From Patescibacteria group bacterium (lineage in GTDB: Bacteria > Patescibacteriota > Patescibacteriia > UBA2591 > UBA6264), in NCBI GenBank assembly GCA_022572625.1, contig JACZVN010000014.1, positions 1-8,324 of the forward strand: DNA of 8,324 bases. The letters are read 5' to 3'. Shown piece after piece: positions 1 to 6,673 of this stretch. The position numbers and the translations under genes are program-made. The notes under the pieces are model-generated. The model was given only the letters and a program-made list of their open reading frames with translations. It made no database searches and had not been told where the DNA came from. Each line of letters opens with the position of its first letter. Within the stretch, counting starts at the first letter, position 1.

Positions 1-1
1 T

Positions 2-430
2 AAAATTAATGGGCAATACTTTTTTTCATCCTTAGAATTTGATGCTCATAAATTTACTTTTTTGGCTGATGGAAAATATCAAATTATCCCTAAAAAAGTG
101 AAATCAGTTAAGATATTAAATCTAGATTTAATACAATTTGCCGAATCTTCTCAGGATTCTGATTTTAAAAGAATGGCTAGTAATCCTAAGGATAATTATT
201 TAGAAGTTTTATTAGGAACACCTGGAAAAAAAATTTGGTTTTGGAAAAAAAAAGAAAAAAGAGATAGTTTATTTTTTGTTAAAAAATTAAAAGTCAAATT
301 AAAAAATTCTAAAGAAGAAGAAATGAAGATTAAGGTTGATCAGGATCAAAAGGCAGTTAAATCACCGGCGATAATAGAGTTATCTAAAAAAAGATTAAAA
401 ATAATTGTTGGTAAAGATAGACTTATATGA
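2..430 (+). CDS. C-terminal part of an unrecognised protein (5' end outside window)
   Basis: The reading frame is open from base 2 to the TGA at 428-430, giving 142 residues with no start seen, so the gene begins upstream. The first possible start in frame is a TTG at 62, but coding-like sequence runs in the same frame before it, so 62 is not taken as the real start. I do not recognise the family. The visible part begins with alternating hydrophobic/polar stretches rich in Phe and Lys that look like beta strands. It continues through an Asp/Ser/Asn-rich loop, then a very Lys/Glu-rich segment (about the last 70 residues) with several runs of A bases. No membrane segment, signal peptide or catalytic motif is visible in this part. 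The TGA lies 20 bases before deoC, in the same direction, so the two may be co-transcribed. Confidence is for a real coding region; the function is unknown. Confidence 0.6.
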   Translation, partial: KINGQYFFSSLEFDAHKFTFLADGKYQIIPKKVKSVKILNLDLIQFAESSQDSDFKRMASNPKDNYLEVLLGTPGKKIWFWKKKEKRDSLFFVKKLKVKLKNSKEEEMKIKVDQDQKAVKSPAIIELSKKRLKIIVGKDRLI

Positions 431-450
431 TTTCCGATTTTTAAAATACT

Positions 451-1107
451 ATGAATAACAAAAGTTTTGATATTGCCAAATATATTGAACATACAAATGT
501 TAAAGCAGTGGCGACCGAAAATGATATTAAAAAACTTTGTGTTGAAGCTAAAAGCCATGGTTTTTATGCGGTGTGTGTGACTTCTTTTCGAACTAGTCTA
601 GCTAAAAAATTCTTAGATCAAACTAAAGTTAAAATAGTTTCAGTGGTTGGTTTTCCTAAGGCTACGGTTACTTATAAAATTAAGGCACAAGAGACTAAAG
701 AGGCGGTTAAAAATGGGGCTGATGAAATTGATATGGTGATTAACCTTTGTGCTTTGAAAGATAAGAACTACCAATACGTAGTTAAAGATATTAAAGAAGT
801 GATCAAGGCGGCCGCGGGTCGACCAGTTAAAGTTATTATCGAAGTTGGTTATTTAACAGAAAAGGAAATTATTAAATCTTGTCAAATAGTTAAAAAAGCG
901 GGGGCTCATTTTATTAAAACCGGTACTGGTTATGGACCCAAAAAAACAAAAATTAGCGATATTAAGTTAATTCATCAGATATTAAAAAATCAAATAAAGA
1001 TTAAGGCTTCAGGTGGAATTAGAAGTTATCGAAAAGCATATTTAATGATTCAGGCTGGAGCTAGCCGGATTGGCACGAGTCATGGAGTAGAAATGACCAA
1101 GAAATAA
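451..1107 (+). CDS. deoC: Deoxyribose-phosphate aldolase (DeoC)
   Basis: Class I aldolase that cleaves 2-deoxy-D-ribose 5-phosphate to glyceraldehyde 3-phosphate and acetaldehyde in the cytoplasm, the last step that feeds deoxynucleoside sugars into glycolysis. The 218-residue protein is complete and matches the shorter DeoC form of about 220 residues (E. coli DeoC is 259). Family landmarks occur in order: the N-terminal IEHTNVK (residues 12-18, usually IDHTLLK), GADEIDMVIN (89-98) with the conserved Asp94, HFIKTGTGYG (153-162) with the Schiff-base Lys156, and KASGGIR (185-191) with the second active-site Lys185, followed by ASRIGTSHG (204-212) that binds phosphate. All expected catalytic residues are present, so an active enzyme is likely. 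The ATG at 451 places the usual N-terminus correctly, although no Shine-Dalgarno sequence precedes it. Thymidine phosphorylase and phosphopentomutase, its usual partners, are not in the window. Confidence 0.97.
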   Translation: MNNKSFDIAKYIEHTNVKAVATENDIKKLCVEAKSHGFYAVCVTSFRTSLAKKFLDQTKVKIVSVVGFPKATVTYKIKAQETKEAVKNGADEIDMVINLCALKDKNYQYVVKDIKEVIKAAAGRPVKVIIEVGYLTEKEIIKSCQIVKKAGAHFIKTGTGYGPKKTKISDIKLIHQILKNQIKIKASGGIRSYRKAYLMIQAGASRIGTSHGVEMTKK

Positions 1108-1137
1108 GTTTTTAATATTTAATTATTTATATTTTTC

Positions 1138-2598
1138 ATGAAAATACTTTTTGCTGCTTCTGAAGTAAATCCTATTATTAAAGTAGGGGGTATTGCCGAT
1201 GTAATTGGATCTTTAAGTAAAGAAATTAAAGATGCCGGCCATGATATTAGGATTGTGATCCCTCTTTATCAGGTTTTAAAAGAAAAAAAATTAGTTTCTT
1301 TAAAAAATTTAGGTAGTTTTAAAGTGAAGATTGACCAAAATATAGAAACGGTTAATATTTTTAAAACAGAACTTGATGGAAAAATTCCAGTTTATTTATT
1401 AGAGCATAAGAAATATTTAAGTCGGGGCAAGGTTTATTTAGATAGTAATGATTTTGCTTCAATCGCCCGGTTTTTATTTTTTTCCGTCAGTGTTTTAAAA
1501 ATATTCAAAGTCATTAATTGGCAACCAGATATTATTCATGCCCATGATTGGCAAACTGGACTTATTCCAGTTTTAGCTAAATTAGAAAAATTTGATTTTA
1601 AAACTCTGTTTACCATCCATAATCTTTTAATTCAGGGTAGTTGGAATTATAAACGAGTGCTAAAGTTTTTAGGGCTCAAAGGAGATGAAACCCCTACTTT
1701 AAAAGAAAAAATATCAGGCGCTTATGGTGATGATTTCAATATTATGCAGCAAGCTATTTTAAATGCAGATCTGATTACTACGGTTAGTCCAAGTTATGCC
1801 CAAGAAATAAAAACTAAAGATTATTATGCGCGCGGATTACAAACTATAATTAAGAAAAGAAAAAATGATATCCATGGCGTTCTTAATGGAATAGATGTAA
1901 ATATTTTTAATCCAGAAACTGATTCTTTAATTAAAAAACATTACTCTATTAAAAGTTTAGAAAATAAGACGGTTAATAAATTAGCCCTGCAAAAGCAAAT
2001 TGGCTTTAAACAAGAAGCTAATATTCCATTATTAGGATTAGTCTCGCGACTAGATATTCAAAAGGGTATAGATTTAATTAGTCAAACCGTCGATCAAATT
2101 GTTAGTTTAGGCTGTCAGGTTGTTTTTTTAGGGACTGGAGTTAAGAAATATGAAGAGATGTTAGTTCGAGCCAGTCAAAAATATCCAGATCAAGTAGTTA
2201 CTTATCTTGAATTTGATCCTAAATTAGCTCAACAGATTTATGCCGGCGTTGATATTTTTCTTATGCCCTCGCGTTTCGAACCCTGTGGTTTATCTCAGTT
2301 GATTGCCATGCGTTACGGTACAATTCCGATTGTCAGGGCGACGGGCGGTCTTAAAGATACGGTGGAAAATTTTAAAATCAAGAAAGGTTTATTTGGTTTT
2401 AAGCAAAAAATAAAAGGTACTGGTTTTACTTTTGATCAGTTTAATCATCAGGCATTTATTAAGACCATTAAAAAAGCTCTGGAGATTTATGCTAATAAAA
2501 AGTTTTGGAGACAATTACAGATTAATGCCATGGGGCAAGATTTTTCTTGGCAGCAATCAGCTAAAAAATATTTAAAGTTATATAAACAATTAATCTAA
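1138..2598 (+). CDS. glgA: Glycogen/starch synthase, GT5 family (GlgA)
   Basis: Retaining glucosyltransferase that extends alpha-1,4-glucan chains from a nucleotide-activated glucose donor, normally ADP-glucose in bacteria. The 486 residues agree with the family (E. coli GlgA is 477). The N-terminal GT5 half shows MKILFAASEV followed by KVGGIADVIGSL (15-26), the donor-binding motif usually written KTGGLADV. It also has HAHDWQTGL (134-142), FTIHNLLIQG (158-167) and GVLNGID (247-253). The C-terminal GT-B half has SRLDIQKG (303-310) with the phosphate-binding Arg304 and Lys309, PSRFEPCGLSQ (377-387) with the key Glu381, then MRYGTIPIVRATGGLKDTV (391-409). All catalytic landmarks are intact. The start at 1138 gives the canonical N-terminus; the 30-base AT-rich spacer after deoC holds no Shine-Dalgarno. 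ADP-glucose pyrophosphorylase and branching enzyme are not in the window, so donor choice cannot be judged from context. A glycogen-independent glucan role is possible. Confidence 0.96.
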   Translation: MKILFAASEVNPIIKVGGIADVIGSLSKEIKDAGHDIRIVIPLYQVLKEKKLVSLKNLGSFKVKIDQNIETVNIFKTELDGKIPVYLLEHKKYLSRGKVYLDSNDFASIARFLFFSVSVLKIFKVINWQPDIIHAHDWQTGLIPVLAKLEKFDFKTLFTIHNLLIQGSWNYKRVLKFLGLKGDETPTLKEKISGAYGDDFNIMQQAILNADLITTVSPSYAQEIKTKDYYARGLQTIIKKRKNDIHGVLNGIDVNIFNPETDSLIKKHYSIKSLENKTVNKLALQKQIGFKQEANIPLLGLVSRLDIQKGIDLISQTVDQIVSLGCQVVFLGTGVKKYEEMLVRASQKYPDQVVTYLEFDPKLAQQIYAGVDIFLMPSRFEPCGLSQLIAMRYGTIPIVRATGGLKDTVENFKIKKGLFGFKQKIKGTGFTFDQFNHQAFIKTIKKALEIYANKKFWRQLQINAMGQDFSWQQSAKKYLKLYKQLI

Positions 2599-2609
2599 AA
2601 TATTATCAA

Positions 2610-3236
2610 ATGTATATTACTTGGTACGGACAATCTTGTTTTAAATTACAAAATAAAACTCAAACGGTTTTAATCGATCCTTATAGTCCTAAAAAATACG
2701 GGTTAAGAGCTCCTAATCTAAAAGCAAGGTTGATACTTTTAACTAATTCAGAAGATGAAAAAAAAGCCCAAAAAGATTTAAAAAAGGAATGTTTTTTAAT
2801 TAGTAGTCCTGGTGAGTATGAAATAGATAATATTTTTATTCAAGGGCTTGATTTCAAGGGTAAGGAAAAAAGATTAACTGTCTATCGTTTAGAAATGGAC
2901 AATATTCGGTTTGGTATTTTAGCTGAAATTGATGATTTATTAAGTAATGATGTCTTGAATAATTTAGACGGTATTGATGTTTTATTTATTCCGGTTGGTG
3001 GAGGAGAAGTAATTGATAGTAAGAAAGCGATAGAAATTATTAATTCTTTAGAACCTAAATTGGCCATTCCTTGTTGTTTTAAAATTCCAGGGCTTAAAAG
3101 CAATTTGTCGCCATCAGATAAATTTTTAAAAGAAGCTGGAATTAAGAATATAGAAAGAGTGAATAAATTATCAATTCAAAAAAAACATTTATTGTTTGAA
3201 GAAACAAAAATTGTGATTTTAGAACCAGGAGGATGA
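2610..3236 (+). CDS. MBL-fold protein of the UlaG/Lactamase_B_3-like type with a lost metal site (probable pseudoenzyme)
   Basis: The 208-residue protein has the layout of small MBL-fold hydrolases found in many candidate-phylum genomes. It opens with ITWYGQSCFKL (3-13, usual I.W.GHSCF.I) and LIDPYSPKKYGL (21-32), then SPGEYEI (66-72), FIPVGGG (126-132), EPKLAIPCCFKIPG (148-161) and SPSDKFLKEAG (167-177). The residues that normally hold two metal ions are replaced. The HxHxDH segment reads TNSEDE (45-50); the Gly-Asp that normally follows the sheet reads AEIDD (105-109); and the late His in P-M-H-Y-K reads PCCFK (154-158). The only other His is near the C-terminus (193) and does not fit a ligand position. 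Membership in the fold is well supported; absence of hydrolase activity is inferred from the missing ligands. It starts 11 bases after glgA and its TGA overlaps the next ATG (ATGA), so it is probably translationally coupled to that gene. Its role is unknown. Confidence 0.87.
   Translation: MYITWYGQSCFKLQNKTQTVLIDPYSPKKYGLRAPNLKARLILLTNSEDEKKAQKDLKKECFLISSPGEYEIDNIFIQGLDFKGKEKRLTVYRLEMDNIRFGILAEIDDLLSNDVLNNLDGIDVLFIPVGGGEVIDSKKAIEIINSLEPKLAIPCCFKIPGLKSNLSPSDKFLKEAGIKNIERVNKLSIQKKHLLFEETKIVILEPGG
3227..3232 (+). promoter_or_regulatory. AGGAGG immediately before an ATG (Shine-Dalgarno-like, abnormal spacing)
   Basis: AGGAGG ends at the base just before the ATG at 3233. It matches the anti-Shine-Dalgarno perfectly, but the spacing is zero, whereas about 5 to 9 bases is normal. 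It also encodes part of the C-terminal Pro-Gly-Gly of the upstream protein, so it may be only coding sequence. It could still help a terminating ribosome restart at the overlapping ATGA. It is the only strong Shine-Dalgarno-like sequence next to any start in the window. Confidence 0.3.
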
Positions 3237-3526
3237 ACAGAAAAAAGAAAATTCCTAAGGCATTATTCGGACTAATCATAATTATTATCATTATTATTTG
3301 GTTTTTGAATTTAAAAAGTATTTGGCCGCAGATTGGTAGAAAAGACGAACTTATTCCCAATATTAAAAACATTATTTTAGATATTGATCAGTCATTTCAA
3401 AATCTAAAAAAAGATTTAGAATCTAATAAATTACAAGATTCTTCTGAAATATTAACTGAAGAAGAATTACAACAGTTAAAAGAAAAAATATTAATAGAAA
3501 ATGTCAAAAAAGAAATTATCCAATAA
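3233..3526 (+). CDS. Small single-pass membrane protein with helical tail, family not recognised
   Basis: A 97-residue protein. It begins MNRKKKIPK, a strongly positive N-terminus, followed by a hydrophobic segment at about 10-27 that includes eight consecutive isoleucines (15-22) and then WFLNL. By the positive-inside rule the N-terminus should be cytoplasmic and the remaining 68 residues outside. The tail (about 40-97) is rich in Glu, Lys, Leu and Ile with spacing that looks amphipathic and may form a coiled coil. There is no signal-peptidase site or known motif. The ATG overlaps the stop of the MBL-fold gene (ATGA), and its last 26 bases overlap the start of gyrA, so it sits inside a tightly coupled unit. 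The overlaps on both sides and the clear membrane topology support a real gene; no function can be assigned from sequence alone. Confidence 0.75.
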   Translation: MNRKKKIPKALFGLIIIIIIIIWFLNLKSIWPQIGRKDELIPNIKNIILDIDQSFQNLKKDLESNKLQDSSEILTEEELQQLKEKILIENVKKEIIQ

Positions 3527-6035
3527 AAAAAATCGTCCGTCCCAAAAGACCCAGTCTTCCCGAATTGGTAGTCAAGATGATACAGTAAATAAAAAGGTAA
3601 TTGTAGAAAAGATTGAACCCATATCCCTAGAAGAAGAAGTAAAGCTTTCTTATATCGATTATGCCATGAGCGTTATTATCGCTCGGGCTTTACCAGATGT
3701 TCGTGACGGGTTAAAGCCAGTTCATCGACGTATTCTTTATACCATGAACGAAATGGGATTAAAGCATAATGTTAAATTTCGTAAATCGGCGACTGTAGTT
3801 GGTTCGGTCCTGGGGCGTTATCATCCCCATGGCGATCAATCTGTTTATGATTCTTTAGTGCGCATGGCTCAAGATTTTTCCCTGCGCTATCCCCTAGTTG
3901 ATGGCCAAGGAAACTTTGGTAGCATTGACGGAGATTCAGCTGCTGCCTATCGTTATACTGAGAGTCGCCTTACTTCCATTGCCGAAGAAATGCTTTTTGA
4001 TATTGACCTGGAAACAGTTAATTTTGTTCCTAATTATGACGGCACCCTAAAAGAGCCGCAAGTTTTACCGTCAAGATTACCCAATTTGCTTCTGAACGGT
4101 TCAATGGGTATTGCCGTTGGCATGGCCACTAATATTCCGCCCCATAATTTATCAGAAGTCTGCGACGCACTTATTTATCTTATTGAACATCCCAAAGCAG
4201 GAATTGATGAATTATTTAATTTTATTAAAGGCCCAGATTTTCCCACCGGTGGGATTATTTATAATCTTGATCAGATTAAACAAGTTTATGCTATTGGCAA
4301 AGGGCCAATTACGATTAGGGCTAAGACTGATATTATAGAAAAAGTCAGCGGTCAATTTCAGATTATTGTTAATGAGTTACCTTATGCGGTTAATAAAGCA
4401 ACTCTATTAACTAAGATTGCTGAATTAGTCAAAAGTAAAAGATTGGAGGGTGTTAAAGATATTCGTGATGAGTCAGACAGACAAGGATTAAGAGTGGTCT
4501 TTGATTTAAAACGAGCCGCTTTTCCGCAGAAAATTTTAAACCGTCTTTTTAAATTAACTGATCTCCAAGTGGTATTTCATGTTAATATTGTTGCTCTTTT
4601 AGATGGAATTCAGCCTAAAATTTTTGGATTAAAAGAGCTTTTAACAGAATATATTTCTCATCGTCAAGCTGTTGTTTATCGACGCACTGAACATAATTTA
4701 ATTAAAACCAAAGAAAGAATTCATATTTTAAAGGGTTTAGTAATAGCGATTGATCACATTGATGAGATTATTAAGATAATTAAAGCATCTAAGGATCGCG
4801 AAATAGCTAAAACTAATTTAATAAAAAAATATCGTTTAAGCGAGATTCAGGCTCAGGCTATTTTAGAAACCCGCCTTCATCAATTGGCTAATTTAGAAAG
4901 GAAAAAAATTAAAGATGAATTAAAGGAAAAAATAAAGATCGCCAAAGAATTAAGTGAAATTTTGGCTAAACCAAAAATGATTTTAAAAATTATTAAAGAC
5001 GAAATTAAAGAATTAAAGGAAAAATATGGAGATGAACGTCGGACCAAGGTAGTAAGCCATGAAATTGAAGAATTTAAACAAGAAGATTTGATCCCTAATG
5101 AACCAGCGGTGATTATTTTGACGCAAGATGGTTATATTAAAAGAGTTTCTCCGGAAAGCTTTAAATCTCAGGCTCGCGGAGGAAAAGGGGTATCGGGGAT
5201 GGGAATAAAAGAAGAAGATAGGGTTCAGCATTTGATTATCACCACCACTCACGCTAATATGCTGTTTTTTACTACCAAGGGCAGGGTTTTTCAACTTAAA
5301 GCTTATGAAGTACCGCAATCTCAAAGAACGGCCAGGGGTCAATCTTTAGTAAATTTTTTGGAAATAGCTAGTGATGAAAAAGTGTCAGTTATTTTATCTA
5401 CGGCTGAAGTAAAGAGTCGCGGTTATTTAATGATGGTAACCAGAAATGGCATAATTAAAAAAGTGCCAATTAGCGCTTTTGAAAATGTTCGCCGTTCTGG
5501 ATTAATTGCTATTAAATTAAAGAAAGATGATACCTTAGAATGGGTTAAGACGACTTTGGATAATGATGAGATTATTTTAGTTTCGAATCAAGGCAAATCT
5601 ATTAGATTTAAAGAAAAAGATTTAAGACCGCTGTCACGAGTAGCCGCTGGTGTTAGAGGAATGAAGCTTAAACCAGGTGATCAGATCGTCGGAATGGATA
5701 TTTTACGCGGATCACATCAGAGTATTGATCAATATAAATTATTAGTGATCACGGAAAATGGGTTTGGTAAGATGACTGAATTAAAAAATTATCGCTTTCA
5801 AAAACGCGGCGGTTTAGGCATTAAAACAGCCAAAGTAAATGAAAAGACTGGGAAAATTGTTGGCGGAATAGTGATTATTAAAGTAATTGATGATTTGTTA
5901 GTAATTTCACGTTTAGGACAAATTATTCGTTTACCTTTAGAAAGCGTACCAACAATGAATCGATCAACCCAAGGGGTTAGGTTGATGAGATTTAAAAAAG
6001 AAAAAGATAGGGTTAGTTCATTTAATTTAATCTAA
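3501..6035 (+). CDS. gyrA: DNA gyrase subunit A (GyrA)
   Basis: Breakage-reunion subunit of type IIA topoisomerase, which with GyrB (not in this window) introduces negative supercoils. Of 844 residues, about 50-510 form the cleavage core: [21 protein letters not shown] (50-70), the winged-helix segment [20 protein letters not shown] (105-124), and AAAYRYTES (147-155) with catalytic Arg151 and Tyr152. The coiled-coil arm follows (about 375-500). The C-terminal domain shows six beta-pinwheel blades starting near 544, 594, 650, 698, 754 and 806. Blade 1 carries the GyrA box as QARGGKG (557-563; E. coli QRRGGKG), and blade 5 a similar QKRGGLG (767-773). This box and the six blades favour GyrA over ParC. 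The start is forced: a TAG lies in frame at 3495-3497 and no other ATG, GTG or TTG occurs before Met56. This leaves a Lys/Ser-rich N-terminal extension of about 30 residues relative to E. coli and a 26-base overlap with the upstream gene. Gln113 occupies the position of E. coli Ser83. Confidence 0.97.
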   Translation: MSKKKLSNKKNRPSQKTQSSRIGSQDDTVNKKVIVEKIEPISLEEEVKLSYIDYAMSVIIARALPDVRDGLKPVHRRILYTMNEMGLKHNVKFRKSATVVGSVLGRYHPHGDQSVYDSLVRMAQDFSLRYPLVDGQGNFGSIDGDSAAAYRYTESRLTSIAEEMLFDIDLETVNFVPNYDGTLKEPQVLPSRLPNLLLNGSMGIAVGMATNIPPHNLSEVCDALIYLIEHPKAGIDELFNFIKGPDFPTGGIIYNLDQIKQVYAIGKGPITIRAKTDIIEKVSGQFQIIVNELPYAVNKATLLTKIAELVKSKRLEGVKDIRDESDRQGLRVVFDLKRAAFPQKILNRLFKLTDLQVVFHVNIVALLDGIQPKIFGLKELLTEYISHRQAVVYRRTEHNLIKTKERIHILKGLVIAIDHIDEIIKIIKASKDREIAKTNLIKKYRLSEIQAQAILETRLHQLANLERKKIKDELKEKIKIAKELSEILAKPKMILKIIKDEIKELKEKYGDERRTKVVSHEIEEFKQEDLIPNEPAVIILTQDGYIKRVSPESFKSQARGGKGVSGMGIKEEDRVQHLIITTTHANMLFFTTKGRVFQLKAYEVPQSQRTARGQSLVNFLEIASDEKVSVILSTAEVKSRGYLMMVTRNGIIKKVPISAFENVRRSGLIAIKLKKDDTLEWVKTTLDNDEIILVSNQGKSIRFKEKDLRPLSRVAAGVRGMKLKPGDQIVGMDILRGSHQSIDQYKLLVITENGFGKMTELKNYRFQKRGGLGIKTAKVNEKTGKIVGGIVIIKVIDDLLVISRLGQIIRLPLESVPTMNRSTQGVRLMRFKKEKDRVSSFNLI

Positions 6036-6037
6036 AA

Positions 6038-6673
6038 ATGTCTACCTTAATTCAACAATTAATTGATCAAGGTCATCTAAAAACTAAAAGAATCATTCGA
6101 GCTTTTAAAAAAATTAAACGGCGGGATTTTGTTTTAAAGGAATTGCAGGGCGAAGCGGAAGAAAATTATGCTCTTTCCATTGGTCATGGCGGAACAATTT
6201 CTCAACCCCTAACAGTGGTTTTTATGATTGAACTTTTAGATCCTCAACCAGGACAAAAAATTTTGGATATTGGTTCTGGTTCAGGGTGGGTGACCGCCCT
6301 TTTAGCTGAAATAGTTGGCGAAAATGGTCAGGTTTTTGCCTTAGAAAGAATTCCAGAATTAAAAGAGTTTGGCGAAAAAAATACTTCTAAATATAATTTT
6401 GTTAGCTCAGGTCGGGCAATATTTATAACCGGTGATGGTTATAAGGGACTGCCAGATAAGGTTCCATTTGACAGAATTCATGTCGCGGCCGCTGTTGATA
6501 ATGTTCCAGAAGAATTGTTAAAACAACTAACCATTGGAGGAAAATTAGTCATTCCCGAGGGCGTCGATTTACAAGATATTGTTTTAATAGAAAGAATAGC
6601 TGAAAATGAATATAAAAGAAAAAGTTTTTCAGGATTTGTTTTTGTCCCTTTGATTAGTGATATAAAAAAATGA
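6038..6673 (+). CDS. pcm: Protein-L-isoaspartate O-methyltransferase
   Basis: Transfers a methyl group from S-adenosylmethionine to L-isoaspartyl residues in aged proteins, which starts their repair; normally cytoplasmic. The 211 residues match the family (E. coli Pcm is 208). Family motifs occur in order: GGTISQPLTVVFMIELL (51-67, usual GQTISQP), the SAM-binding loop ILDIGSGSGW (75-84), an acidic residue at the end of the second strand in FALERIPEL (100-108, Glu103), GDGYKGLP (132-139), FDRIHVAAA (144-152), VPEELLKQL (156-164) and the C-terminal FVPLI (202-206). All are intact, so an active enzyme is likely. The ATG at 6038 comes two bases after the gyrA stop, and the TGA overlaps the next ATG (ATGA). 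It is therefore probably co-translated with both neighbours. No Shine-Dalgarno is visible; the upstream sequence is AT-rich gyrA coding. Confidence 0.95.
   Translation: MSTLIQQLIDQGHLKTKRIIRAFKKIKRRDFVLKELQGEAEENYALSIGHGGTISQPLTVVFMIELLDPQPGQKILDIGSGSGWVTALLAEIVGENGQVFALERIPELKEFGEKNTSKYNFVSSGRAIFITGDGYKGLPDKVPFDRIHVAAAVDNVPEELLKQLTIGGKLVIPEGVDLQDIVLIERIAENEYKRKSFSGFVFVPLISDIKK

Noticed and set aside
62..64. TTG at 62 as the start of the first gene
   Set aside because: The same frame is open back to base 2 with similar amino-acid composition, so the protein continues from upstream and the TTG is an internal Leu codon.
225..260. Frameshift or programmed slippage at the runs of eight and nine A bases
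   Set aside because: The frame stays open and of similar character across both runs, and no alternative frame continues as a better protein.
346..558. Minus-strand open frame of 70 codons
   Set aside because: It lies opposite the end of the first gene and the well-supported start of deoC, with no recognisable domain; it is a shadow of coding sequence.
1108..1137. Possible promoter before glgA (TATATT at 1128-1133)
   Set aside because: The whole spacer is A/T, so a -10-like word is expected by chance. No -35-like sequence is present, and the word would lie only a few bases before the ATG.
2882..3372. Two minus-strand open frames (2882-3103 and 3142-3372)
   Set aside because: They are antisense to the MBL-fold gene and the small membrane protein. 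The hydrophobic look of the second comes from the reverse complement of AT-rich Ile/Lys codons.
4111..4338. A second + strand open frame inside gyrA
   Set aside because: The gyrA frame here encodes conserved core residues without a break, so this is an out-of-frame shadow.
5013..5342. Minus-strand open frame of 109 codons
   Set aside because: It lies opposite the gyrA C-terminal blades, has no family motif and no start context.
3501..6035. ParC (topoisomerase IV subunit A) instead of GyrA
   Set aside because: A recognisable GyrA box and six complete C-terminal blades are present; ParC usually has a degenerate box and often fewer blades.
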